Source of the DNA: Geodermatophilus aquaeductus
GTDB taxonomy: Bacteria > Actinomycetota > Actinomycetes > Mycobacteriales > Geodermatophilaceae
Reading direction: 5' to 3'
DNA length: 64,000 bases
Assembly (NCBI RefSeq): GCF_900182545.1
Contig: NZ_FXTJ01000002.1
Location: 707,571 to 771,570 of the forward strand
Shown here: positions 56,457 through 64,000 of the stretch, in pieces
Position numbering within the stretch: the stretch's first letter is position 1
Layout of the letters: every line of letters begins with the position of its first letter
The notes under the pieces: model-generated
Database searches by the model: none
Seen by the model: the letters and a program-made list of their open reading frames with translations, nothing else
What the model was told of the DNA's origin: nothing
Made by a program: the position numbers and the translations under genes

Positions 56457-57413
56457 GTGACCGTTCCGCTCTCGCACTGGCCCACCCCGCTCGACCGGGC
56501 GCCGCGGTTGTCCGCGGCGCTCGGTCTGCGTCCCGGGGACCTGGCGGTCAAGCGCGACGACCTCACCGATCTCGGCGGCGGCAACAAGGTGCGCAAGCTC
56601 GAGCACCTGGTCGCCGAGGCGGTGGGCGACGGCGCCACGGTCCTCGTGACGCAGGGCGGCGTGCAGAGCAACCACGCGCGGATGACCGCCGCGGCCGCCG
56701 CCCGGCTGGGGCTGCGCGCCGTCCTCGTCCTCGGCGGCACGCCGGCGGAGGACCGGCCCGGCAACCTCGCGCTGGAGGGCGCGCTCGGCGCACGGGTCGT
56801 CGTCGTCCCGGACCCCGCCGACGTCGACGCCCGCGTGGCGGAGGTGGCCGCGGAGCTGCGTGCCGCCGGTGAGGCGCCCGCGGTGCTGCCGCTGGGCGGC
56901 TCGTCGGCGACCGGCGCGCGCGGCTACCTGGCCTGCGCGGCCGAGCTGGAGGAGCAGGCGCCCGGAGCCCGGCACGTCGTCGTCGCGGTCGGCTCCGGGG
57001 GCACGATGGCCGGGCTCGTCGCCGGGCTGGGCGCCGACCGGGTGCTCGGCGTGGACACCGGCGCGGTGCCCGACCCGGTCGAGCGGGTGGCCGCGCTGGT
57101 CACGGCGCTGGGAGGCGACGCGTCCGGCCTGCGGCTCCGGCGGGACCAGGTGGGCGGCGGCTACGGCGCGCCCACGGAGTCGGCCGGGGCCGCGCTGCGC
57201 ACGGCGGCCCGCACGGAGGGCCTGCTGCTCGACCCGGTCTACACGGCCAAGGCGCTGGCCGGGCTGGCCGCCGCGGTCGCCGACGGGTCGATCCGCCCGG
57301 GCGAGCCGACCGTGTTCGTGCACACCGGGGGGCTGCCGGGGCTCTTCGTTCACCCGATGGCCGCCGAGCTGGCGGCCGAGGTCCTGGCGTCGTCGGGCCC
57401 CCGGGCGACGTAG
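56457..57413 (+). CDS. PLP-dependent D-cysteine desulfhydrase/ACC deaminase family protein
   Basis: The 318-residue fold type II enzyme binds PLP through the Lys in GGGNKVRKLEHL (near residue 43). VTQGGVQSNHARMTAAAAA is the substrate-binding loop and VVAVGSGGTMAGLVAGLG the phosphate-binding loop. The family covers 1-aminocyclopropane-1-carboxylate deaminase and D-cysteine desulfhydrase; the sequence alone does not decide between them, though the latter is more common. The GTG is 24 bases after the DUF4383 gene. The stop codon TAG forms part of a TAGCCT hexamer serving cobG. Confidence 0.88.
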   Translation: MTVPLSHWPTPLDRAPRLSAALGLRPGDLAVKRDDLTDLGGGNKVRKLEHLVAEAVGDGATVLVTQGGVQSNHARMTAAAAARLGLRAVLVLGGTPAEDRPGNLALEGALGARVVVVPDPADVDARVAEVAAELRAAGEAPAVLPLGGSSATGARGYLACAAELEEQAPGARHVVVAVGSGGTMAGLVAGLGADRVLGVDTGAVPDPVERVAALVTALGGDASGLRLRRDQVGGGYGAPTESAGAALRTAARTEGLLLDPVYTAKALAGLAAAVADGSIRPGEPTVFVHTGGLPGLFVHPMAAELAAEVLASSGPRAT

Positions 57414-57416
57414 CCT
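57411..57416 (+). promoter_or_regulatory. Likely -10 element (cobG)
   Basis: TAGCCT, 10 bases before the cobG ATG; its first three bases are the stop codon of the preceding gene. Confidence 0.45.
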
Positions 57417-57426
57417 CGCTGGCGCG

Positions 57427-58584
57427 ATGACCAGCCCCCGCCTGCGCGCCGACGCCTGTCCCGGCGCGCTCCAGACGCACTCCGCCGCCGACGGCGAGCT
57501 CGCCCGCGTGCGGGTGCCCGGCGGCCTGCTGACCGCCGCCCAGCTGCGGGCGCTCGCCGCCGCCGCGCGGGACCTCGGCGACGGCGCGCTGGAGATGACC
57601 AGCCGGGGCAACCTGCAGCTGCGCGGCCTGGCGCCCGGCGCGGCCCGCGAGCTCGGCGACCGGCTGGCCGCCGCGGGCCTGCTGCCGAGCGAGACGCACG
57701 AGCGGGTGCGCAACGTGCTGGCCAGCGCGCTCACCGGCCGTGCCGGCGGGCTGCTCGACGCCCGCCCGTGGGTGGCGGCGCTCGACGCCGGCCTGCTCGC
57801 CGACCCGGCCCTCGCCGCGCTGCCCGGCCGCTACCTCGCCACGCTCGACGACGGCCGCGGCGACGTGTCCGGACTCGGCGGCGACGTCGGGCTGCTCGCG
57901 ATGTCGCCGTCGTCGGTGGCCCTGCTGCTCGCCGGCGAGGACAGCGGGCTGCGCACCGGCCCCTCCGACGCCGTCGGCCTGCTGCTCACGGCCACCCGCG
58001 CGTTCCTCGCCGAGCGCGACGCCCAGGGCGGCACCGCCTGGCGGCTGGCCGAGCTCGACGACGGCCCTGCCCGCGTCGCGGCCCGCGTGGCCGCCCGCCT
58101 CGGCGGTGCCCGGTCCGCGCCGGTCGCCGTCCCGCCCGCGCCGTCGCTCGGCCCGGTCGGCGCGGAGACGCAGGCCGACGGGCGGACGGCGCTGATCGGT
58201 GTCGTCCCGCTGGGCCGGATCGCCGCCGGCCAGGCCGAGCTGCTGGCCTCGCTCACCGGGGAGGTCCAGCTGACGCCGTGGCGCAGCGTCGTGGTGCCCG
58301 ACCTCGCCGAGGACCGTGTCGACGACGCGGCCGTCGACCTGCACCGCACCGGGATGGTGTTCGACGCCGCCAGCCCGTGGGCGCGGGTGACCGCGTGCGC
58401 CGGCCGGCCCGGCTGCGCGAGGTCGCTGGCCGACGTGCGCGCCGACGCCGCCGCCGCGGTGGCGTCCGGCGCGGTGCCCGACGAGACGCGCGTGCACTGG
58501 GCCGGGTGCGAGCGCCGCTGCGGCCGGCCGCGCGGCGAGGTCCTCGACGTCGTCGCCACGGCCGACGGCTACCGCGTCTCCTAG
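57427..58584 (+). CDS. cobG: Precorrin-3B synthase
   Basis: CobG uses oxygen and a 4Fe-4S/siroheme-type centre to hydroxylate precorrin-3A, the hallmark of the aerobic cobalamin route. The 385-residue protein has the sulfite-reductase-like half domain LEMTSRGNLQLRGLAP. The cysteine set is TACAGRPGCARSLADV and WAGCERRCGRP. It is shorter than sulfite reductases, as expected for CobG. The stop codon shares CTAG with the convergent glgC stop, so the ends overlap by 4 bases. Confidence 0.92.
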   Translation: MTSPRLRADACPGALQTHSAADGELARVRVPGGLLTAAQLRALAAAARDLGDGALEMTSRGNLQLRGLAPGAARELGDRLAAAGLLPSETHERVRNVLASALTGRAGGLLDARPWVAALDAGLLADPALAALPGRYLATLDDGRGDVSGLGGDVGLLAMSPSSVALLLAGEDSGLRTGPSDAVGLLLTATRAFLAERDAQGGTAWRLAELDDGPARVAARVAARLGGARSAPVAVPPAPSLGPVGAETQADGRTALIGVVPLGRIAAGQAELLASLTGEVQLTPWRSVVVPDLAEDRVDDAAVDLHRTGMVFDAASPWARVTACAGRPGCARSLADVRADAAAAVASGAVPDETRVHWAGCERRCGRPRGEVLDVVATADGYRVS

Positions 58585-59759
58585 TCCTCCTCGGGATCGG
58601 GGTACCGGGCGCCCGCGGGGACCTCGGTGCCCTCGGCGACGGTCACCGCCCGGCCGACCAGCGTGACGTCCCCGTCGCCGCCCACTGTGGCCCCCCGCCC
58701 GACGTCGACCCGGTCGTCGACGACCGAGCGGGTCACCGTCGCGCCCGCGCGCACGCGGACACCGGGCAGCAGCACCGAGTCCACGACGGTCGCCCCGGCC
58801 TCGACCACCACGCCCGGCGACAGCACCGAGCCGCGCACGTTGCCCGAGACCCGCGTGCCGCCGGAGAGCAGGCTGTTCTCGATCTGGCCGTCGTCGAGCA
58901 CCCGGGCCGCGCTGTGCCGGCCGCCGCGGGTGTGGATCGGCCAGGCCTCGGCGTCGAGGTCGATCGGCGGCTCCTCGGACAGGAACTCCTGGTGCGCCTC
59001 CCAGTACGAGTCGACCGTGCCGACGTCGCGCCAGTAGCCCTTCAGCGGGTACGCCCGGGCCAGGCCGTCCTGCGTCTGCGCCGGCAGCAGGTGGGTGCCG
59101 AGGTCCTCGAGCCCCTCCTCGCCGACCTCGGACTGCAGCTGCTCGAGCCGGTCGAGCGTCGGGCCGGGGCTGAACACGAACACCTCGTTGGTGGCCGTGG
59201 TGGTCGCGGGCTCGTCGGGCTTGTAGGCGTAGCCGGTGACCCGGTCGCCGTCGACCTCGACGATCCCGTAGCGGGCGGCGTCGTCGGCGGCGACCTCGGT
59301 GGTCACCATCGTCACCTCGGCGCCGGACTGCAGGTGGGCCTCGGCGACCTCCCGGTAGTCGAGCTCGTAGACGGCGTCGGCGCTGACCACGACGAGCGCG
59401 TCGGCACCGAACCCGCGGATCAGCTCGGCCTGCCGCCACAACGAGTTGGCCGTGCCGGTGTTCCACCCGCCGCGCTCGGTGCCCTGGAACGGCGGCAGCG
59501 TCATCAGCCCGCCGGTGGTGCGGTCGAGGTCCCACGGCCGCCCGTTGGCCAGGTGGTCGGCCAGCGACGTCGGGTGCTGCTGGATCGAGATCCACACGTC
59601 GGGGATCCCCGAGTGCTGGCAGTTGCTCAGCGGGAAGTCGATGAGCCGGTAGACGCCGGCGAAGGGCACGGCGGGCTTGGCGCGGTGCTCGGTGAGCAGC
59701 TGGAGACGGCCACCGGCACCACCGGCCAGCACGAGGACGAGCAGACGGGGGAGGGCCAT
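58581..59759 (-). CDS. glgC: Glucose-1-phosphate adenylyltransferase family protein
   Basis: The enzyme makes ADP-glucose for glycogen or maltosyl-glucan synthesis. The N-terminal GT-A domain starts [27 protein letters not shown], and [11 protein letters not shown] and [13 protein letters not shown] are family motifs. [22 protein letters not shown] is the sugar-phosphate region. Hexapeptide repeats form a left-handed beta-helix at the C-terminus. At 392 residues it is slightly shorter than typical GlgC, with a divergent start (GGRLQLLT rather than GTRLxPLT). It is inserted convergently among the cob genes. Confidence 0.88.
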   Translation of the reverse strand: MALPRLLVLVLAGGAGGRLQLLTEHRAKPAVPFAGVYRLIDFPLSNCQHSGIPDVWISIQQHPTSLADHLANGRPWDLDRTTGGLMTLPPFQGTERGGWNTGTANSLWRQAELIRGFGADALVVVSADAVYELDYREVAEAHLQSGAEVTMVTTEVAADDAARYGIVEVDGDRVTGYAYKPDEPATTTATNEVFVFSPGPTLDRLEQLQSEVGEEGLEDLGTHLLPAQTQDGLARAYPLKGYWRDVGTVDSYWEAHQEFLSEEPPIDLDAEAWPIHTRGGRHSAARVLDDGQIENSLLSGGTRVSGNVRGSVLSPGVVVEAGATVVDSVLLPGVRVRAGATVTRSVVDDRVDVGRGATVGGDGDVTLVGRAVTVAEGTEVPAGARYPDPEED

Positions 59760-59789
59760 GTGCCCGCGCTACCCCGTCCGGCCGGGCCG

Positions 59790-59795
59790 TAGCCT
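59790..59795 (+). promoter_or_regulatory. Likely -10 element (cobH)
   Basis: TAGCCT, 8 bases before the cobH ATG, same hexamer as at cobG. Confidence 0.5.
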
Positions 59796-59803
59796 CGCAG
59801 CCG

Positions 59804-60424
59804 ATGTACGACTACGAGAAGGACGGCGCCGAGATCTACCGGCAGTCGTTCGCGACGATCCGCGCCGAGGCAGATCTCACCGGCCTGCCCGAGGACCTCG
59901 CGCGGGTGGTGGTCCGGATGATCCACGCCTGCGGCCAGGTCGACCTGGTCGCCGACGTGGCGGCCAGTCCCGACGTCGTCCGGCGCGCCCGCGAGGCCCT
60001 CGACGCCGGCGCCCCCGTCCTGTGCGACGCGCAGATGGTCGCCTCGGGCGTGACCCGGCGCCGGCTGCCGAAGGACAACGACGTCGTCTGCACGCTGAAC
60101 GACCCGCGGGTCCCGGGCCTGGCCGCCGACCTGCGCACCACCCGCACCGCCGCGGCGCTGGAGCTGTGGCGCGACCGGCTCGACGGCGCCGTCGTCGCCA
60201 TCGGCAACGCGCCCACCGCGCTGTTCCACCTGCTCGAGATGGTCGCCGCCGGCGCCCCGCGCCCGGCCGCCGTCCTCGGCATCCCGGTCGGCTTCATCGG
60301 CGCCGCGGAGTCCAAGGAGGCCCTGGCCGCCTCCGACCTGGACTCCCTCGTGGTGCGCGGCCGCCGCGGCGGCAGCGCCATCACCGCGGCCGCCGTCAAC
60401 GCGATCGCGAGCGACGTCGAGTGA
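59804..60424 (+). CDS. cobH: Precorrin-8X methylmutase
   Basis: CobH moves the C-11 methyl group to C-12, turning precorrin-8X into hydrogenobyrinic acid. The 206-residue protein has [15 protein letters not shown] at the N-terminus and the catalytic His in [33 protein letters not shown] and [15 protein letters not shown] are family segments, and [12 protein letters not shown] ends the core. It precedes cobIJ by 46 bases on the same strand. It is divergent from glgC. Confidence 0.96.
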   Translation: MYDYEKDGAEIYRQSFATIRAEADLTGLPEDLARVVVRMIHACGQVDLVADVAASPDVVRRAREALDAGAPVLCDAQMVASGVTRRRLPKDNDVVCTLNDPRVPGLAADLRTTRTAAALELWRDRLDGAVVAIGNAPTALFHLLEMVAAGAPRPAAVLGIPVGFIGAAESKEALAASDLDSLVVRGRRGGSAITAAAVNAIASDVE

Positions 60425-60470
60425 GCGCAGGGACGTCAGACATGGCCATTCCTGCCGCCGGAGGGGCCCG

Positions 60471-61970
60471 GTGACCGGGCGCCTGTACGGCGTCGGGCTG
60501 GGCCCCGGCGACCCCGAGCTGGTCACGGTCAAGGCCGCCCGGCTCATCGGCGCCGCCGACGTCGTCGCCTTCCACGCCGCGCGGCACGGCCGCTCGGTGG
60601 CCCGCGCGCTGGCCGCGCCCTACCTGCGCGAGGGCCAGGTCGAGGAGCTGCTGGTCTACCCGGTGACCACCGAGACCACCGATCACCCCGGCGGCTACCA
60701 GGGCGCCATCGACGAGTTCTACGAGGCGGCCGCGGCGCGGCTGGCCGCGCACCTCGACGCCGGCCGCGACGTCGTCGTGCTCGCCGAGGGGGACCCGTTC
60801 TTCTACGGCTCCTACATGCACATGCACAAGCGGCTCGCGCGCCGCTACCCGACCGAGGTGGTGCCCGGCGTGACCAGCGTCAGCGGCGCCGCGGCGGTGG
60901 TCGGGCGGCCGCTGGTGGAGCGCGACGAGGTGCTCACCGTGCTGCCCGGCACGCTGCCCGCCGACGAGCTGGCCGAGTGGCTGGCCACGACGGACTCCGC
61001 CGCGGTGATGAAGCTCGGCCGCACGTTCGAGCAGGTCCGCGAGGCGTTCGACGCCGCCGGCGTCCTCGACCGCGCGCTCTACGTGGAGCGGGCCACCACC
61101 GACCGGCAGCGGGTCGCCCCACTGGCCGACGTCGACCCGGCCACCGTCCCGTACTTCTCGCTGGCGCTGCTGCCCTCGCCGCTGACCGGGCCGACTCCGG
61201 GCCCCTCGCCCGACGCGGTGGAGCCTGGAGCGCAGGCCGGCGAGGTGGTCGTCGTGGGCCTGGGCCCCGGCGCCCGCGGGTGGACCACCCCCGAGGCCGC
61301 CGACGCCCTCGCCTGCGCCGACGACCTCGTGGGCTACGGCCCCTACCTCGACCGCGTGCCGGCCAACCCGCGCCAGACCCGCCACCCGAGCGACAACCGG
61401 GTGGAGGCCGAGCGGGCCGCGCACGCCCTGGAGCTGGCCGCGTCCGGACGGCGGGTCGCGGTGGTCTCCAGTGGCGACCCCGGCGTCTTCGCCATGGCCG
61501 CGGCGGTGCTCGAGGTGGCCGCCCGTCCCGAGCACGCCGGCGTCCGGGTGCGGGTGCTGCCCGGGCTGACCGCGGCGCAGGCGGTGGCCTCCCGCGTCGG
61601 CGCGCCCCTGGGCCACGACTTCGCCGTCATCAGCCTCTCCGACGTGCTCAAGCCGCTCGACGTCGTCCTCGACCGGCTGCGGTCCGCGGCGGCGGCCGAC
61701 CTCGTCCTCGCGCTGTACAACCCGCGGTCGAAGGCCCGCCCGCACCAGCTGGCGAAGGCGCTCGACGCGCTGCGCGAGGTGCGCGAGCCGGAGACGGTGG
61801 TCGTCGTCGGCCGCGACGTCGGCGGGCCGGAGGAGGAGGTCCGGGTGACCACGCTCGGCGACCTCGACCCGGAGACGGTGGACATGCGGTGCCTGCTGCT
61901 CGTCGGGTCCTCGCAGACGCGGGTCACGACGGCCGGGCAGGTGTACACGCCGCGGCGGTATCCCGGCTGA
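60471..61970 (+). CDS. cobIJ: CobIJ fusion: precorrin-2 C20-methyltransferase / precorrin-3B C17-methyltransferase
   Basis: Two tetrapyrrole methylases are joined in 499 residues. The CobI half (about 1-240) opens LYGVGLGPGDPELVTVKAARL and has VLAEGDPFFYGSYMHMHKRL. The CobJ half (about 255-499) opens VVVVGLGPGARGWTTPEAADAL and has VVSSGDPGVFAMAAAVLEV and VLALYNPRSKARPHQL. The linker is Pro/Gly-rich. The same fusion is known in mycobacteria. GTG 60471 follows GGAGGGG closely. It catalyses two SAM-dependent steps that flank CobG. Confidence 0.95.
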   Translation: MTGRLYGVGLGPGDPELVTVKAARLIGAADVVAFHAARHGRSVARALAAPYLREGQVEELLVYPVTTETTDHPGGYQGAIDEFYEAAAARLAAHLDAGRDVVVLAEGDPFFYGSYMHMHKRLARRYPTEVVPGVTSVSGAAAVVGRPLVERDEVLTVLPGTLPADELAEWLATTDSAAVMKLGRTFEQVREAFDAAGVLDRALYVERATTDRQRVAPLADVDPATVPYFSLALLPSPLTGPTPGPSPDAVEPGAQAGEVVVVGLGPGARGWTTPEAADALACADDLVGYGPYLDRVPANPRQTRHPSDNRVEAERAAHALELAASGRRVAVVSSGDPGVFAMAAAVLEVAARPEHAGVRVRVLPGLTAAQAVASRVGAPLGHDFAVISLSDVLKPLDVVLDRLRSAAAADLVLALYNPRSKARPHQLAKALDALREVREPETVVVVGRDVGGPEEEVRVTTLGDLDPETVDMRCLLLVGSSQTRVTTAGQVYTPRRYPG

Positions 61971-62019
61971 CACACCGTTGCGGGGAACAACCGGCCCGCG
62001 GGGTGCCTTGCCTCCTTGC

Positions 62020-63243
62020 GTGCCCCGACTCTCCCGCCCGCTCGCGTTCTGGTCGGTGGCCGGACTCCTCGTGCTGGTGCTGGCCGCCTCCGGCGTCCCG
62101 TCGCCGCTCTACCGCGTCTACCAGGAGCAGTTCGGTTTCGGCTCCGGCGTCCTGACCCTGGTGTTCGGCATCTACGCCTTCGCGCTGCTGGCCGCGCTGC
62201 TCGTGGTGGGCAGCCTGTCCGACCACGTCGGTCGGCGGCCGGTGCTCGCCGGGGCGCTGCTGCTGCAGGCGGTGGCGATGGTGGTCTTCCTCGCCGCCGA
62301 CGGCGTCGGCTGGCTGCTGGCCGCCCGCGTCCTGCAGGGGCTGTCCACCGGCGCGCTGACCGGCTCGCTGGGTGCGGCCCTGCTCGACCTGCAGCGCCGC
62401 GACCGGCCGCTCGGCCCGCTGCTCAACAGCGTCTCCCCCGGCCTCGGGCTGTCGCTCGGCGCCGTCGGCGCGGGCCTGGCCATCGAGACGATCGTCAGCC
62501 CGACGCCGTGGGTGTTCGGCGTGCTGACCGTCGTGTTCGTGCTCGGCGCGGTCCTGGCCTGGGCGCTCCCGGAGACCTCGCCGCGGCTGCCCGGCGCGCT
62601 CGCCTCGCTGCGCCCGCGCGTCGAGGTGCCCCGGCCGCAGCGGCGGGCGTTCCTCGTCGCGACCCCCGCCCTGGTCGCGCTGTGGGCGATGGGCGGGCTG
62701 GTGCTCTCCCTCGGCCCGTCGCTGACCGCCGGCGTCTTCGGCGTCGAGGACCACCTGGTCGGGAGTCTGCTGATCCTCTGCATGCAGGGCACGGCCGCCG
62801 TCGGCGCCGTGCTGGCCCGCGACCTCGCTCCGCGCCGGGCCATGGCCGGCGGCTGCGTCGTGTTCGCCACCGCCGTCGTCGGGCTGCTGGTCGCCCTGGC
62901 CACCGGCACGCTGTGGCTCCTCTTCGTCGCCGCGGGGATCGCCGGACTCGGCTTCGGCGCGGCCTTCCTCGGCTCCGTGGCCACCGTGACCGCGGGCGTC
63001 TCGCCGGGTCACCGCGCGGGCCTGCTGTCGAGCATCTTCGTCGTCGGCTACCTGGCCTTCAGCATCCCGGCGATCGTCGCCGGCCTGGCAGTGAACACGC
63101 TGGGACTGCGGGTGGTCGCGGAGGTCTACGGCGTGGTCGTCATCGTGCTGGCGGTGGTCGCCGCGGTGGGGCTGCGGCTGTCACGGCCGCGGACGCCGAC
63201 CGCCGTCGCGGCCGAAGAGCCCGCGGAGTCGCTCGCGGCCTGA
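62020..63243 (+). CDS. Major facilitator superfamily transporter
   Basis: The 407-residue protein has about twelve membrane helices. Motif A between helices 2 and 3 is GSLSDHVGRRPVLAGALLL. The first helix is followed by GVPSPLYRVYQEQFGFGSGVLTLVFGIYAF, common in actinobacterial drug-efflux-like MFS proteins. The substrate is unknown. The start is probably GTG at 62020, preceding LSRPLAFW; the upstream frame is open. GGGGAACAACCGG lies about 30 bases before it. Confidence 0.88.
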   Translation: MPRLSRPLAFWSVAGLLVLVLAASGVPSPLYRVYQEQFGFGSGVLTLVFGIYAFALLAALLVVGSLSDHVGRRPVLAGALLLQAVAMVVFLAADGVGWLLAARVLQGLSTGALTGSLGAALLDLQRRDRPLGPLLNSVSPGLGLSLGAVGAGLAIETIVSPTPWVFGVLTVVFVLGAVLAWALPETSPRLPGALASLRPRVEVPRPQRRAFLVATPALVALWAMGGLVLSLGPSLTAGVFGVEDHLVGSLLILCMQGTAAVGAVLARDLAPRRAMAGGCVVFATAVVGLLVALATGTLWLLFVAAGIAGLGFGAAFLGSVATVTAGVSPGHRAGLLSSIFVVGYLAFSIPAIVAGLAVNTLGLRVVAEVYGVVVIVLAVVAAVGLRLSRPRTPTAVAAEEPAESLAA

Positions 63244-63257
63244 CGGCCGGTCCTGAC

Positions 63258-63617
63258 CTACCCGCCGAACGTGTACCGCAGGTTGGCGTTGACCAGCTCG
63301 TTGATCCGCCGACGCATGTGGCCCAGCAGCGAGGCGTCCGGGGACGGTTCCTCGACGAGCAGCACCCAGCGCAGGTCCGTGCCGTGCCCCTCGCGATCAC
63401 GCCTCAGCTCGAAGCGGATCCGCGCGTCCGGTCTGCGGTCCCACAACGACGACCACACCACCAGGTCCGGCTCGGCCTCGACGACGTCGGGGCGCCGCTC
63501 GTCATCGAGGAGTAGCAGCCACGGCCGGGCGGGGTCGCGGTTCGGCTCGGTCAGCGCCTCGTAGACCACGTGCGGCGGCGCCGGCTGATCGCGACGCCGT
63601 GCACCCACCTCGATCAC
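63258..63617 (-). CDS. SRPBCC-like small protein
   Basis: This 119-residue protein looks like a START/SRPBCC lipid-binding-fold protein. PAPPHVVYEALTEPNRDPARPW is an N-terminal helix-strand pattern, DARIRFELRRD is in the middle, and a long C-terminal helix (ASLLGHMRRRINELVNANLRYTFG) follows. The ligand is unknown. The frame stays open to 63644. The GTG at 63617 is preferred because a TACGGT hexamer precedes it by 6 bases and it removes an unlikely leader. It is convergent with the MFS gene. Confidence 0.7.
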   Translation of the reverse strand: MIEVGARRRDQPAPPHVVYEALTEPNRDPARPWLLLLDDERRPDVVEAEPDLVVWSSLWDRRPDARIRFELRRDREGHGTDLRWVLLVEEPSPDASLLGHMRRRINELVNANLRYTFGG

Positions 63618-63623
63618 CCGGGC

Positions 63624-63629
63624 ACCGTA
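63624..63629 (-). promoter_or_regulatory. Likely -10 element (SRPBCC-like gene)
   Basis: TACGGT on the minus strand, 6 bases before the GTG at 63617. Confidence 0.5.
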
Positions 63630-63703
63630 TGCGGTCCTCGACACGCGACCTCACCGATTCCTCGTCGCCCGGCTGACCTGCGGAAACTGTCGTACCCCTT
63701 CCG

Positions 63704-63709
63704 TAGGTT
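63704..63709 (+). promoter_or_regulatory. Likely -10 element (DUF222 gene)
   Basis: TAGGTT, 7 bases before the GTG at 63717. Confidence 0.5.
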
Positions 63710-63716
63710 CGAGGTC

Positions 63717-64000
63717 GTGGAGGAGGTAGCCGGGTCGCTCGTGGAGCGTGCGCTGGCGGGCTGGCTCGTCGAGCGGCCCGCGCCCTTCCGGCGGCTGCCG
63801 GTGGCGCTGCTGTCGCGCGAGCAGAAGGCCGCGGAGCTGCAGCGACTGCAGGCCCTCAAGGCGCGGACCGCCGCCTACGAGGCCGAGCTGATCCTGGGTC
63901 TCGCGGACGACTCACCCGATGACGACGACCCGGCGCCGGGCACGCCGGGGGCGCGGGCGCGGTCGTGGAAGCCCGATCCCGAACTGCCGGGTGTCTCGGA
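63717..64000 (+). CDS. DUF222/HNH-signature protein (3' truncated)
   Basis: The first 94 residues are in the window. LLSREQKAAELQRLQALKARTAAYEAELILGLAD matches the N-terminal helix of DUF222 proteins. These usually carry an HNH nuclease motif at the C-terminus, which would lie beyond the edge. The acidic segment DDSPDDDDPAPG and ARARSWKPDPELPGVS are typical of the multi-copy family in Geodermatophilaceae and Mycobacteriaceae. Such genes often spread as 13E12-type repeats. The GTG is supported by a TAGGTT hexamer. Confidence 0.75.
   Translation, partial: MEEVAGSLVERALAGWLVERPAPFRRLPVALLSREQKAAELQRLQALKARTAAYEAELILGLADDSPDDDDPAPGTPGARARSWKPDPELPGVS

Overview
The window is very GC-rich, dense, mostly bacterial chromosome. 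Many genes start with GTG and overlap the next gene by 4 bases (GTGA or ATGA). The gene content is actinobacterial: a split Tad/Flp pilus locus beside a DECH-box helicase, a TopA with a Lys/Ala-rich tail, a CobIJ fusion, a DUF222-type protein and a DUF2342 metalloprotease. I infer an actinomycete, most likely of the Geodermatophilaceae (Blastococcus, Geodermatophilus or Modestobacter). This is recognition by gene style, not by a database search. No gene-free gap exceeds 300 bases. I see no prophage, integrase, transposase or CRISPR array.

Layout. 1-1.05 kb: end of a betaine-type ABC ATPase. 1.05-10.6 kb (minus): the block dacB, metalloprotease, tilS, hpt, ftsH, folE, folP, folB, folK, DUF3180, interrupted by small palindromic repeats at gene ends. 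10.6-15.4 kb: ppa, then a minus-strand set of AraC regulator, VOC protein, UvrA2-like ATPase and methyltransferase. 15.4-22.7 kb: tRNA-Thr(CGT), holB, tmk, three small-molecule or regulator genes and topA. 22.9-30 kb: a DUF1023 hydrolase with a small helical partner, a proton-pumping pyrophosphatase and the DECH helicase. 29-42.2 kb: the Tad pilus genes, split by a plus-strand surface-glycan/exosortase locus (31.3-38.3 kb). 42.2-47 kb: HAD phosphatase, aldo/keto reductase, degenerate Fic-like protein, cobC-cobU-cobS. 47.2-55.5 kb: cobN, YunG, TetR, hemerythrin, F420-type reductase, ABC exporter, TPR protein. 55.7-64 kb: DUF4383 protein, PLP enzyme, cobG, glgC, cobH, cobIJ, MFS transporter, SRPBCC-like protein, start of a DUF222 protein.

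The most unusual system is at 31.3-38.3 kb. A processive GT2 glycosyltransferase, a short exosortase-fold protein with a long C-terminal extension, an ATP-grasp ligase, a WecB-type epimerase and a HAD phosphatase form one tightly overlapping operon. It is followed by a small secreted protein with a tripartite C-terminal sorting signal (LPADG-like motif, membrane helix, four arginines) and a PIG-L deacetylase. The locus sits between the DUF4244 pilin gene and tadC. In Mycobacterium tuberculosis (from memory, Rv3654c-Rv3661) the corresponding pilus genes are contiguous. I infer a surface-anchoring or glycoprotein-maturation system inserted into the pilus operon.

The cobalamin genes (cobC, cobU, cobS, cobN, cobG, cobH, cobIJ) point to the oxygen-dependent late-cobalt pathway; they are scattered over 17 kb and no cobalamin riboswitch was recognised. 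Thirteen starts carry a TANNNT hexamer 6-11 bases upstream, which suggests widespread leaderless transcription.
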